NCBI RefSeq assembly: GCF_005160265.1
Contig: NZ_CP039865.1
Location: forward strand, 2,566,828 to 2,630,827
DNA: 64,000 nucleotides
Reading direction: 5' to 3'
From: Phreatobacter aquaticus
GTDB taxonomy: Bacteria > Pseudomonadota > Alphaproteobacteria > Rhizobiales > Phreatobacteraceae
Position 1 is the stretch's first letter. Each line of letters opens with the position of its first letter. The translations under genes and the position numbers were made by a program. Shown in pieces: positions 53,573-62,382 of this stretch. The notes beneath the pieces are model-generated. The model was given only the letters and a program-made list of their open reading frames with translations. It searched no databases and had not been told where the DNA came from.

Positions 53573-54553
53573 GTGACTACAATCAAGCCCATCCGCATGC
53601 TGACCCGCCGCACCGTTCTCGCCGCCGGTGCCTCCGCCCTGGCCGCCCCCGCGCTGCGCGCGCAATCCGGGCCCTTACGCTTCATCTTCCCCTTCGCAGC
53701 TGGCGGGGCCGGGGACGCGCTCGCCCGCATCGTTGCCGACGAGGTCGGTCGAGCGCTGGGCGAGACGACGCTCGTCGAGGCACGGCCGGGTGCCGGCGGA
53801 CAGATCGGCACGCAGGCTGTGATCAACGCCGCGCCCGACGGCCGCACCTTCCTGGTGACGCCGGTCGCGCCCATCATCATCCACCCGATCGTGTTCCCGC
53901 AGTTGCCCTATGATCCGTTCAAGGATCTGGCTCCGATCAGCCTGGTGACCACCTTCGACTTCGCCCTTGCGATCAATCCCGAAACGCCGGTGAAGACCTT
54001 GGCCGAGCTTGTCACCTGGATGAAGCAGGACAGTCGCCGCGCCACCTATGGATCGCCAGGCGTCGGCAACCTGCCGCACTTCTTCGGCGCGCTGATGGCG
54101 GACAAGATCGGCGTACCCATGCAGCACGCGCCCTATCGCGGCTCGGCCCCGGCTTTGACCGATCTGATGGGCGGCCAGGTGCCCATGGTCATGACCACGA
54201 CCTCGGATGTCACCGAACTCGCGCGCGGCGGGCGCATTCGCGTGCTGGCAGTCTCAGGCCGCGAGCGGTCGCCCTTCCTGCCGGATGTGCCGACTTTCAC
54301 CGAGGCCGGCATCCCGATTGCCGGCGGCGCCTGGTACGCGTGCTACACCAAGGCCGGCGCTCCTGCGGACATGATCGGCAAGGTCAGCCGCGCCATCATG
54401 GCGGCGATGCGCGCGCCGGCCGTGCGCGAGAAGGTGCTGGGCCTCTCCATGGTGCCGACCGGATCGACGCCGGAAGAGCTTGCCACCATCCAGAAGGCCG
54501 ATCACGACGCCTGGACGCCGGCCGTGCGGGCCTCCGGCTTCAAGCCGAGCTGA
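53573..54553 (+). CDS. Bug-type tripartite tricarboxylate transporter binding protein
   Basis: 326 residues. Tat-like signal LTRRTVLAAGASALAAPALRAQS. Bug pattern: LRFIFPFAAGGAGDALARIVADEVGRALGETTLVEARPGAGGQIGTQAVINAAPDG, YGSPGVGNLPHFFGALMADKIGVPMQHAPYRGSAPALTDLMGGQVPM and FLPDVPTFTEAGIPIAGG. Binds a carboxylate in the periplasm. GTG at 53573 follows TGGGAGGCG; an ATG at 53597 would still include the signal. No TctAB genes nearby. Sits directly before the sulfatase gene, 15 bases apart, so it may deliver the product or a related substrate. Confidence 0.9.
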   Translation: MTTIKPIRMLTRRTVLAAGASALAAPALRAQSGPLRFIFPFAAGGAGDALARIVADEVGRALGETTLVEARPGAGGQIGTQAVINAAPDGRTFLVTPVAPIIIHPIVFPQLPYDPFKDLAPISLVTTFDFALAINPETPVKTLAELVTWMKQDSRRATYGSPGVGNLPHFFGALMADKIGVPMQHAPYRGSAPALTDLMGGQVPMVMTTTSDVTELARGGRIRVLAVSGRERSPFLPDVPTFTEAGIPIAGGAWYACYTKAGAPADMIGKVSRAIMAAMRAPAVREKVLGLSMVPTGSTPEELATIQKADHDAWTPAVRASGFKPS

Positions 54554-54568
54554 CGAAAGCAGATCCGC

Positions 54569-56200
54569 ATGGCCCACGCGCCCAAGAATGTGCTCTTCAT
54601 CATGTGCGACCAACTGAGGTTCGACTACCTCGGCTGCGCCGGCCATGCCCGTCTCGAAACACCGAACATCGATGCGCTCGCCGCGAGGGGCGTCCGCTTC
54701 GACCGCGCCTATGTCCAGTCGCCGGTCTGCGGCCCGTCGCGCATGAGCTACTACACCGGCCGCTACATGCGCTCGCACGGCGCCAACTGGAACAATTTCC
54801 CGCTCCGGGTCGGCGAGCCGACGCTCGGCGATCATCTGAAGAAGCTCGGCGTGCGCACCGTGCTGGTCGGCAAGACCCACATGACCGCCGATGACGAGGG
54901 CATGGCGCGGCTCGGCATGGACCGGGATTCCGTCATCGGCGTGCAGACCGCCGAATGCGGCTTCGAGCCCTATGAGCGCGATGACGGTCTCCATCCGAGC
55001 CGGCCCGGCGCGAAGCGGCCAGCCTATGATCGTTATCTCGAACAGCAGGGTTTTGAGGCGCCGAACCCCTGGGAGGATCTCGCCAATTCCGGCGCCGATG
55101 CCGACGGCGAGAAGCAGAACGGCTGGTTGCTGGCCCATGCCGACAAGCCGGCCTTGATCCCGGACGAGCATTCCGAGACGCCCTACATGACCCGGCGCGC
55201 GATGGATTTCATCCGCGAGGCCAAGGACGACGGCCGGCCCTGGTGCCTGCATCTCTCCTACATCAAGCCGCACTGGCCCTATATCGCGCCGGCCCCCTAT
55301 CACGCCATGTACAGCGAGAGCGACGTCCAGCCGGCGATCCGCTCGGATGGCGAGCGGCAGAACCCGCATCCGGTCTATGGCGCCTTCATGGATATGCGGG
55401 TGTCGCGCAACTTCTCCCGCGAGGACATCCGCCACCGCGTCATTCCGACCTATATGGGACTCATCAAGCAGATCGACGACCAGCTCGGCCATCTCTTCCG
55501 CTTCCTCGACGAGGAGGGATTGACCGACAAGACGATGATCGTCTTCACCTCCGACCACGGCGACTATCTCGGCGACCATTGGCTCGGCGAGAAGGATCTG
55601 TTCCACGAGGTCTCGGTGAAGGTGCCGATGATCGTGGTCGACCCCTCGCCCGAGGCTGACGCGACCCGCGGCACCGTCTCCTCCGCACTGGTCGAGGGCA
55701 TCGATCTCGCGCCGACCTTCATCGAGTATTTCGGCGGAACCGTGCCGCGCCACATCATCGAGGGGCGCTCGCTCGCACCCCTGCTGCGCGGCGCGCCAGC
55801 GCTCGATGGCCGCAAGTTCGTCGTTTCGGAATATGATTATTCCATGCTCGACGTGCGCCGCACGCTCGGCCGCAAGGCCGATGAATGCCGCCTGTTCATG
55901 ATCTTCGACGGCCGGTTCAAATATATCCATGCGCCGGGCTTTCGCCCGATGCTGTTCGATCTCTCAACCGATCCGAACGAATATCGCGATCTCGGCGATG
56001 ATCCGGATTTCGAGGCCGAGCGCACGCGGCTCAAGGAATGGCTGCTCGGCTGGGCGCTGACCGACCACAGCCGCATCACCATGCCGGACGCCCGCATCGA
56101 GGGCTATGGCCCGGGGCCCCAGCTGAAGAACGGCTTCGTCATCGGTTATTGGGACGAGGACGAGGTCGCGAAAGCGCGCAAGGATTACGGCCTCGACTAG
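54569..56200 (+). CDS. Sulfatase-superfamily hydrolase (phosphonate monoester hydrolase-like)
   Basis: 543 residues, no signal peptide, so cytosolic. The formylglycine motif is C54-G-P-S-R in QSPVCGPSRMSYYTGRYM; the Cys becomes formylglycine. Metal ligands: CDQLRFDY at the N-terminus and IVFTSDHGDYLGDHWLGEKDLFHE (Asp and His). Length, lack of signal and GEKDLFHEVSVKVPMIVVDPS fit the promiscuous phosphonate monoester hydrolase/arylsulfatase group of rhizobia and Burkholderia. It cleaves sulfate or phosphonate esters. The formylglycine-generating enzyme is not in the window. Co-transcribed with the preceding Bug protein is likely. Confidence 0.88.
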   Translation: MAHAPKNVLFIMCDQLRFDYLGCAGHARLETPNIDALAARGVRFDRAYVQSPVCGPSRMSYYTGRYMRSHGANWNNFPLRVGEPTLGDHLKKLGVRTVLVGKTHMTADDEGMARLGMDRDSVIGVQTAECGFEPYERDDGLHPSRPGAKRPAYDRYLEQQGFEAPNPWEDLANSGADADGEKQNGWLLAHADKPALIPDEHSETPYMTRRAMDFIREAKDDGRPWCLHLSYIKPHWPYIAPAPYHAMYSESDVQPAIRSDGERQNPHPVYGAFMDMRVSRNFSREDIRHRVIPTYMGLIKQIDDQLGHLFRFLDEEGLTDKTMIVFTSDHGDYLGDHWLGEKDLFHEVSVKVPMIVVDPSPEADATRGTVSSALVEGIDLAPTFIEYFGGTVPRHIIEGRSLAPLLRGAPALDGRKFVVSEYDYSMLDVRRTLGRKADECRLFMIFDGRFKYIHAPGFRPMLFDLSTDPNEYRDLGDDPDFEAERTRLKEWLLGWALTDHSRITMPDARIEGYGPGPQLKNGFVIGYWDEDEVAKARKDYGLD

Positions 56201-56203
56201 GCT

Positions 56204-56626
56204 CTATTCGGGCATCGTCTCGAAAAGGGTCAGACCTTCGGGGAGGGCCGCCCAGTCCGGGCGGTCGCGGGTGAACAGCGCGATCGTCGGCTTGAAGACG
56301 CGTGGGTCGTCCAGCGAGCCTGCATAGATCGTGTGGGCGTCGTCCTTGCCATACTCCCCGCCGAACACCAGGCTCCCGCAGGTCGGGCAGGAATTGCGCA
56401 CGGCATCCGTGCCGCGGAACGATCTTGTCTGGAATTGGCGGCTCTCGCCTGTGATGGTCAGGGCGTCGCAGGCAAAAACCATGAACGGGCTGAAGCCGGA
56501 GCCCGAGGCCCTGCGGCAATCGGGGCAATAGCAATGGCCGCTCATGGAGGGTTCGCCGACCGCCTCGTAGCGCAGCGCGCCGCAAAGGCATCCACCGGTG
56601 AATCGCTTGCCGACCTCGTCCCTCAT
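56204..56626 (-). CDS. GFA family zinc protein
   Basis: 140 residues. GFA/CENP-V fold: GGCLCGALRYEAVGEP at the start, HCYCPDCRRASGSGFSPFMVF, then NSCPTCGSLVFG, giving C-x-C, C-x2-C and C-x2-C sets for two zinc ions. The founding member binds glutathione-formaldehyde adducts, but most family members have no known substrate. ATG at 56626 starts three residues before the motif region; an ATG at 56677 is possible. It overlaps nothing but converges with the sulfatase gene three bases away, and shares an upstream region with the divergent DUF3422 gene. Confidence 0.85.
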   Translation of the reverse strand: MRDEVGKRFTGGCLCGALRYEAVGEPSMSGHCYCPDCRRASGSGFSPFMVFACDALTITGESRQFQTRSFRGTDAVRNSCPTCGSLVFGGEYGKDDAHTIYAGSLDDPRVFKPTIALFTRDRPDWAALPEGLTLFETMPE

Positions 56627-56740
56627 GCCGCATTGGTAGGCCGCTGGCAGGGCCGGCGGCAAGACGTGGGCTCGCATAGGCAGCGCCCGCATTCTCGCGT
56701 AGGATTTCTGCTCCCGTCGACTTCAGCCCGCGAGTTGCGT

Positions 56741-58027
56741 GTGACGCCATCGTCGCCCGAGATCCCGTCCCATCCGCTCCGGCGGCAGGTCCTGGACGAG
56801 TTGCACGCCCGCCCTTTCCAGGCTGTGGTGACGCCGCGACGGACCCTGTTCCAGGCCTTTGCAACCCGCGAACTCCCCACCACCGAAGAACGCTCGGCCC
56901 TTGATGCCTGGTGCGGCGAGACGGGCGCGGCCAGGCCCGACGAGGGCGCGAATTTTCACCGGGCTGTCTTCCCTTCGGCCCGGCTGCGCTGGGAACGGCA
57001 TAGCGAGTTCTCGACCTATGGCTGGGACACGGCCCAGCCGTCGACCGAGCCCTTTGCCTGGCCGGTTGGCGAACCCTCGCCGGTTGGCCATGCGCTCGCC
57101 CCTCCGGGTCCCTTGCTGGTGGCGGTTGACCTGTCCCTGGTGCGCGGTGATGCGCTGAGGCCCGAATGGGCCGCCTTGTTCGATCCAGCCTCGCTCTGCC
57201 TCTCCGAGGTCAATGATGGCGCGGCGCTGATCGCGACCGACTTCCGCCAGGATTCGCGGGGTTTCACGCGCATCCTGGTGGTTGACCGATCTCTCAATCC
57301 CACCGGCGCGGGCGCGCTGATCCAGCGTCTCCTCGAGATCGAGACCTATCGCACCTTTGCCCTGCTGGGCTTGCCTGAGGCACAGCGCATGGGGCCGGTC
57401 ATCGGCCGGATCGAGGCGGAACTGGTCCAGGTCGCCTTGCGGATGAAGACCGCGACCGGGCTTGAGAGCAATGCCGCCCTCCTCGACACGCTGGTCGCAC
57501 AGGCCGCCGAACTGGAGGCGGAGGCGGCGACATCGAGCTTCCGGTTTGGCGCCACCCGTGCCTATGACGCGCTCGTCCATGCGCGCCTGCAGGTGATCCG
57601 CGAACGGCCCGTGGAGGGCTATTCCACCTGGGCGGCCTTTCTCGATCGCCGCTTCGCGCCGGCCATGCGCACCTGCCAGACGGTCTCCGACCGGCAGGCG
57701 GAACTCTCCGAGAAGCTCGCTCGGTCGTCCAACCTGCTGCGGACCCGTGTCGATATTGCTCTCGAACAGCAGAACAAGGCGCTGCTGCAGACCATGTCGG
57801 ACCGCGCGCAATTGCAGCTGCGCCTGCAGCAGACGGTTGAAGGGCTGTCGGTTGCGGCCGTCTCCTACTATGTGCTCGGCCTGATCGGCTATCTCGCCAA
57901 GGGGGCTAAGGATGCCGGCCTCTTTCCCGTCGATCCGTCCATTGCCACCGCCGTCGCCTTGCCCTTCGTGATCCTCGCGACGGCCCTTGTCGTGCGCCGG
58001 ATCCGGAGAACCCATGGCGGCCACTGA
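56741..58027 (+). CDS. DUF3422 family membrane-anchored protein
   Basis: 428 residues. N-terminal landmark SHPLRRQVLDELHARPFQAVVTPRRTLFQAFA, then FHRAVFPSARLRWERHSEFSTYGW and VDRSLNPTGAGALIQRLLEIETYRTFALLGLPEA, all DUF3422. A helical middle, coiled LSEKLARSSNLLRTRVDIALEQQNKALLQTM, and two C-terminal membrane helices (VSYYVLGLIGYLAKGA and ATAVALPFVILATALVV). The protein is a membrane-tethered cytosolic unit of unknown job; the tail resembles CorA/GTPase-type membrane anchors. GTG at 56741 (or TTG at 56735) is used because no ATG occurs before the conserved start. Confidence 0.85.
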   Translation: MTPSSPEIPSHPLRRQVLDELHARPFQAVVTPRRTLFQAFATRELPTTEERSALDAWCGETGAARPDEGANFHRAVFPSARLRWERHSEFSTYGWDTAQPSTEPFAWPVGEPSPVGHALAPPGPLLVAVDLSLVRGDALRPEWAALFDPASLCLSEVNDGAALIATDFRQDSRGFTRILVVDRSLNPTGAGALIQRLLEIETYRTFALLGLPEAQRMGPVIGRIEAELVQVALRMKTATGLESNAALLDTLVAQAAELEAEAATSSFRFGATRAYDALVHARLQVIRERPVEGYSTWAAFLDRRFAPAMRTCQTVSDRQAELSEKLARSSNLLRTRVDIALEQQNKALLQTMSDRAQLQLRLQQTVEGLSVAAVSYYVLGLIGYLAKGAKDAGLFPVDPSIATAVALPFVILATALVVRRIRRTHGGH

Positions 58028-58125
58028 CGCAGGGCTCACGGCTGGGATAGCACTGGCGTCCATTCTCAGACGGAGCGGCGTCCGCTAGAGAAGAGGGCCA
58101 ACCCGCGCCCCGACGGAGACGTGCC

Positions 58126-59106
58126 ATGGACTATGCGAAGCTCGGCCGCACCGGCCTCGACATTTCCCGCCTCTGCCTTGGCTGCATGACCTATGGCTCA
58201 CCCGACAAGGGCACCCATCCCTGGTCGGTGGGCGAGGCCGAGAGCCGCCCCTTCATCAAGAAGGCGCTCGATCTCGGCTTCAACTTCTTCGACACGGCCA
58301 ATGTCTATTCGCTCGGTTCCAGCGAGGAGATCGTCGGCAAGGCGCTGAAGGACATGGCGAAGCGCGATGACATCGTGATTGCCACCAAGGTGTTCAACCG
58401 CATGCGTCCCGGCCCCAACGGTGCCGGCCTGTCGCGTAAGGCGATCATGACCGAGATCGACCATTCGCTGAAGCGGCTCGGCACCGACTATGTCGACCTC
58501 TACCAGATCCATCGCTTCGACCATCAGACACCGATCGAGGAGACGCTGGAGGCGCTCCACGACGTCGTGAAGGCCGGCAAGGCGCGCTATATCGGCGCCT
58601 CCTCGATGCATGCCTGGCAGTTCATGAAAATGCTGAAGACGTCGGAAGCCAACGGCTGGACGCGCTTCGTCACCATGCAGAACTACGTCAACCTGCTGTA
58701 CCGCGAGGAGGAGCGCGAGATGCTGCCGCTCTGCCGCGAGGAGGGGATCGGCGTCATTCCGTGGAGCCCGTTGGCGCGTGGTCGGCTGACCCGCGACTGG
58801 GACGAGGCGAGCGCCCGGTCCGAGACCGACGAATTCGGCAAGACGCTCTATGCCGCAACCGCCGATGCCGACCGCAAGGTCGTCGAGGCGGTGGCAAAGG
58901 TCGCCAAGGCGCGCGCCGTGCCGCGGGCGCAGATCGCGCTCTCCTGGGTCCTGTCGAAGTCGGTCATCTCGGCGCCGATCGTCGGCGCGACCAAGATGGC
59001 CCATCTCGACGACGCGGTGGCGGCGCTCAAGATCACGCTGACTGCAGATGAGATCGCCACATTGGAAGCGCCCTACGTGCCCCACGCGGTGATGGGGTTC
59101 AAATAG
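58126..59106 (+). CDS. Aldo/keto reductase
   Basis: 326 residues, NADPH-dependent TIM barrel. Catalytic tetrad: Asp in FFDTANVYSLG, Tyr three residues later in the same motif, Lys in VIATKVF, His in YQIHRFDHQTP. Cofactor loop IGVIPWSPLARGRLTRDW and the C-terminal SAPIVGATKMAHLDDAVAALKI match the AKR11-13-like group often annotated as oxidoreductases acting on aldehydes and ketones. ATG at 58126 follows GACGGAGACGTGCC. Alone on the plus strand; its substrate is not predictable. Confidence 0.92.
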   Translation: MDYAKLGRTGLDISRLCLGCMTYGSPDKGTHPWSVGEAESRPFIKKALDLGFNFFDTANVYSLGSSEEIVGKALKDMAKRDDIVIATKVFNRMRPGPNGAGLSRKAIMTEIDHSLKRLGTDYVDLYQIHRFDHQTPIEETLEALHDVVKAGKARYIGASSMHAWQFMKMLKTSEANGWTRFVTMQNYVNLLYREEEREMLPLCREEGIGVIPWSPLARGRLTRDWDEASARSETDEFGKTLYAATADADRKVVEAVAKVAKARAVPRAQIALSWVLSKSVISAPIVGATKMAHLDDAVAALKITLTADEIATLEAPYVPHAVMGFK

Positions 59107-59135
59107 CCGAGGCGGGCCGGGCGCTCAGGCCGGCT

Positions 59136-60083
59136 TCACAATGTCCCGCCGATGCGGAGGCGGAATTGCTGGCGCTCGAAATTGACCAGATCGAGAGTGC
59201 CGGTAACGCCACCGGCCGCGCGGCCCCAGACCTGGGGCGTCCAGGCGGCTGACATGAACACGCCCCTCAGGCGGCCGATATCGCCAAACTCGTGAAAGAA
59301 GGTTGGGCCGACCATCACCGCGTGGCCTGTCCACTGGTTGAAAAAGGCGCCGGTATAGGCGGCAAGGTAGCGCGCGTTCAGCCCGACAAATGTCCGGCCT
59401 CGCGGCCGCAGCCGGTAGGTCAAGGCCACACCGGCCTCGATGCCGGAATCGTTCACATAGGTCTGCGTGAAGCGAAGCCGCTCGGTGCCGGGGCCAAGGT
59501 TGAAGTTGAACGAGCCATAGATCCGGTCCGTATAGAGCGCCATGTCGATGGCGCTCTTGAGCGTGACGGCGACACGTTCCGCTGAAATGCCCGCGCCCTC
59601 CGAGAACCGGCCCCAGCGATATTCGACACCCACCGCGAAGCCGGGATCGAACGTTCCCTCGCCGCGTTCGCGAAACTGATAGTCGACCTGGAACGCCAGT
59701 CCGTCGAAGGCGGACCGGTCCTGGTTAGGATAGCCGGGCACGGTGTTGTCCCGGATGGAGTGATAGGCGTGCCAGAGTGCGACGGAAACCTGCCAGCGCG
59801 GGGCTGCAAGGAAGCTTGCCTCGATCTTGGAATTGACCCCGCGATAGGCGCCGTCACGCTTGCCAAAGCGTCCGGTGATCTCCGTCTGGGTGTCGAGGTC
59901 GCATCGCTCACTGAACGCGGTCCCGTCGACGAAGCCGAAAGCGTCGTCCGGTTCCGTCTGATCCGGCAGCTGCCCCGGCTGGACGGCCGGTACGGGAGGG
60001 CGCTGACAGGTAGCGGCCTCCGCGGCAGCCGCGGACACCGTGATCAATGTCGCGGCAAGGAGGAACTGGACGATCTTGGCCAT
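59136..60083 (-). CDS. Outer-membrane-like beta-barrel protein, unknown function
   Basis: 315 residues. Signal peptide MAKIVQFLLAATLITVSAAAAEA. The rest is built of alternating short strands (VNSKIEASFLAAPRWQVSVALWHAYHSI, FDGLAFQVDYQFRERGE, FAVGVEYRWGRFSEG, IYGSFNFNLGPG, EAGVALTYRLRP), typical of a 10-12-stranded barrel. The C-terminal RQQFRLRIGGTL lacks the canonical final Phe but is strand-like. One pair of Cys (ATCQRPP and SERCDLD) in the N-terminal part. I do not recognise a family. Single gene on the minus strand, convergent with the aldo/keto reductase. Confidence 0.65.
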   Translation of the reverse strand: MAKIVQFLLAATLITVSAAAAEAATCQRPPVPAVQPGQLPDQTEPDDAFGFVDGTAFSERCDLDTQTEITGRFGKRDGAYRGVNSKIEASFLAAPRWQVSVALWHAYHSIRDNTVPGYPNQDRSAFDGLAFQVDYQFRERGEGTFDPGFAVGVEYRWGRFSEGAGISAERVAVTLKSAIDMALYTDRIYGSFNFNLGPGTERLRFTQTYVNDSGIEAGVALTYRLRPRGRTFVGLNARYLAAYTGAFFNQWTGHAVMVGPTFFHEFGDIGRLRGVFMSAAWTPQVWGRAAGGVTGTLDLVNFERQQFRLRIGGTL

Positions 60084-60218
60084 GGAAGATTGATTCTGAG
60101 AGACCTTGCCGCAACGTTATCGGACTGCAACGGGCTGGCAAGGGCTCGCCGTCTCCTGCGGGGAAGTATCCGAGCCAGAGGTGCCAGATGACAGAAGGTT
60201 GCGGCCCTGCCGGTCCCT

Positions 60219-60533
60219 TCACCGGATCGGCGAGAACCGGGTCGGACGCAGGAAGCGGTTGTTCTGGACCTCCACCAAACCCTTCACCTTGGCGAGATAG
60301 GCGCCCCAGCGCGGATCGGCCATCATCCGGTCGCGGCGCGCCTGCCTGTCGTCCAGGCTCTCATAGGACCAGAGCGCGACAACATGGTTGAGCTCACCCA
60401 CTTCGGAGGTGAAATAGCCGTGGAACGTGCCAAGCAGCTCGATCTGGATCGGCAGGCCGAACTCCTCGTAGAGTGCGACGAAGTCCGCCAGCGAGCCGGC
60501 TTTGATGCGGTAGTCGCGTTCCTCGACGATCAT
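60219..60533 (-). CDS. NIPSNAP family protein
   Basis: 104 residues, one ferredoxin-like dimeric alpha-beta barrel: MIVEERDYRIKAGSLADFVALYEEFGLPIQIELLG, then LNHVVALWSYESLDDRQARRDRMMADPRW. Small NIPSNAP proteins bind or modify small molecules, but no activity is established. It overlaps the cupin gene by four bases (ATGA) and is the last of a three-gene minus-strand operon with an amine oxidase-like FAD protein. Confidence 0.88.
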   Translation of the reverse strand: MIVEERDYRIKAGSLADFVALYEEFGLPIQIELLGTFHGYFTSEVGELNHVVALWSYESLDDRQARRDRMMADPRWGAYLAKVKGLVEVQNNRFLRPTRFSPIR

Positions 60534-61051
60534 GGCTTGTCCTTCGCGTGGGATTGATCGGCCCAGCCGAACACCGTGCGCTTCTCGATCTCAGCGACAT
60601 TGTCGGGCCGGGGAAAAGGCTCCGGCGCCGGCTGACCCGCTGTCCGGGGCCGGCCAATCTCGGCGAAGAAATCCTCCAGGCCACCCGGCATCAGGAACCA
60701 GACGAAGCTCATCGGCTCCGGGCCCGGATTGACGAAGCCGTGCTTGCGGTCGAAGCCGATGAACACGGTGGATCCCGCCTGCATCGGCTGGTCGACGCCA
60801 TCGATCCGCGCAAATCCCGCGCCGGACGTGACGTGGATCACCTCCTCGTGGCGGTCATGGGTATGCTCGCGGATATGGCAGCCGGGCGCCACGGTCTGGG
60901 TGCCCATGGCGAAACGCGCGGCGCTCTCGATGGTCTTGGGGTTGAGGATGCATTGAACGAAGCCATTGGCCGGCACCGGTTGCCAATAGGACGGCGATTC
61001 ATCCGGCCCGAAGATTTTCACCTCGCCCGGGGGTGGTTTTGGGGCAGTCAT
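60530..61051 (-). CDS. Cupin domain protein
   Basis: 173 residues. Cupin motif 1 is HIREHTHDRHEEVIHVTSGAGFARIDG (G-x5-H-x-H-type, with His and Glu metal ligands) and motif 2 is GFDRKHGFVNPGPEPMSFVWFLMP. The flanking regions SYWQPVPANGFVQCILNPKT and IEKRTVFGWADQSHAKDKP are longer than a bare cupin. It probably binds a metal and a small substrate or acts as an isomerase or dioxygenase. Starts two bases after the FAD oxidoreductase stop and overlaps the NIPSNAP gene, so the three are co-translated. Confidence 0.85.
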   Translation of the reverse strand: MTAPKPPPGEVKIFGPDESPSYWQPVPANGFVQCILNPKTIESAARFAMGTQTVAPGCHIREHTHDRHEEVIHVTSGAGFARIDGVDQPMQAGSTVFIGFDRKHGFVNPGPEPMSFVWFLMPGGLEDFFAEIGRPRTAGQPAPEPFPRPDNVAEIEKRTVFGWADQSHAKDKP

Positions 61052-61053
61052 GG

Positions 61054-62382
61054 TCAGATCTCCTGCGCGTCGAGCCGGCGGTAGAGCGGCAGCGCGAAGG
61101 GCGCGATGCGGCGGAGCAGCGGCTGGAACGGCTGAGGCTTCGGCTCGGAGAGCGGCAGGCCGAGTTCGTCGAGCGAGATGCCCTGCGTCGCCTTGGCCAG
61201 TTCGCGGCCCAGAGAGATGGACAGCGCGACGGCGCGGCCATTGCAGCCGGTCCAGGCATAGCCATTCGGCCCCAGCGTGTGGATGCGAGGATAGCCCGGC
61301 ACCTGCGGCTGGAACACGCTGTCCGGCGTCATGCCGACATAACCCGACCAGACATAGTCGAACTCGACATCGCCGATCTGGGGCCAGAGCCGCTTCAGGC
61401 GCTCGGCGACGGCATGGCGGAGGTTGGTGCCACCGGCGCCGGGGAACATCGCGGCGCCGCCGGTGACCAGCCGGTTGCGGGCATCCCAGCGGGCGAAATA
61501 GAGCTCGCGATGGGTATCCGACATGGCTTGCCGGTCCGGGATGATGGTCTTGGCGACATTGTCGGAGATCGGCTTGGTGGCCATCTGCCAGGACAGCACT
61601 GGAATCACCTCATGGGCGATGTCGGGCGCGAGCTGGTCGGAGAACTCGCCGGTATAGGCATTGGTGGCGAGCACCAGCGCCTTGGCGGTCACCGACCCCT
61701 TGGCCGTCTTCGCCGTCCAGAGGTCGCCCGTCCGCGCCGTCGAGATGACGGGCGAGCGCGCATGGATCACCGCGCCGAGCTTCAACGCGACCTCGGCCAG
61801 GCCGCGCGCCAGGGCCAGCGGATTGATATGCCCGCCGGTACGGTTCCAGAACCCGCCGAACCATGCGTCCGATCCCAGCATTTTCGCCATGGCGGGGGCG
61901 TCGAGCAGTTCCACCGGCGCACCGATGGCTGACCATTCCTTCACCCGCTTCTCGGCGATCTTCATGCGGCCCGGCGAATGAACCGGCTGCACCCAGCCCG
62001 CCTGTTCGGCCTCAGCCGGGATCTGATATTTGCGCACGACGTCGAAGAGATAATGCGCGCTGTCGCGCAGCACCGCATTGAACCGTTCGCCGGCCTCGCC
62101 GTGGCGCTTCACCATGGCCGAGGGGTCATGACCGGCCAGCGTCGGGATCACCTGGCCGTTGTTGCGGCCCGACGCCCCCCAGCCGGGCTCGGCGGCCTCG
62201 ATCACGGTCACCGCGATGCCCATCTCGCGCAGATGGATCGCCGTCGACAGGCCGGTAAAGCCGGCGCCGATCACCACCACATCGCTGGTCTGGTCACCGA
62301 CAAGCTCCGGCAGGACCGGTGCCTCGGGCGCCGTGGCCGCCCACAGCGACGGGGGCCAGACGACGGTTTCAGAAGCGGACAT
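61054..62382 (-). CDS. FAD-dependent oxidoreductase (DAO family, PuuB-like)
   Basis: 442 residues. The dinucleotide motif VVVIGAGFTGLSTAIHLREMG at about 33-53, then SGRNNGQVIPTLAG, which matches gamma-glutamylputrescine oxidase and other DAO-fold amine oxidases. The C-terminal FAD motif is YPRIHTLGPNGYAWTGCNGRAVALSISLGRELA. It oxidises an amine or N-methyl amino acid and passes electrons to O2, giving aldehyde, ammonia and H2O2. ATG at 62382 has GAAGG upstream; earlier in-frame starts fall within operator-like palindromes. First gene of the operon with cupin and NIPSNAP; divergent from the VOC gene. Confidence 0.9.
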   Translation of the reverse strand: MSASETVVWPPSLWAATAPEAPVLPELVGDQTSDVVVIGAGFTGLSTAIHLREMGIAVTVIEAAEPGWGASGRNNGQVIPTLAGHDPSAMVKRHGEAGERFNAVLRDSAHYLFDVVRKYQIPAEAEQAGWVQPVHSPGRMKIAEKRVKEWSAIGAPVELLDAPAMAKMLGSDAWFGGFWNRTGGHINPLALARGLAEVALKLGAVIHARSPVISTARTGDLWTAKTAKGSVTAKALVLATNAYTGEFSDQLAPDIAHEVIPVLSWQMATKPISDNVAKTIIPDRQAMSDTHRELYFARWDARNRLVTGGAAMFPGAGGTNLRHAVAERLKRLWPQIGDVEFDYVWSGYVGMTPDSVFQPQVPGYPRIHTLGPNGYAWTGCNGRAVALSISLGRELAKATQGISLDELGLPLSEPKPQPFQPLLRRIAPFALPLYRRLDAQEI

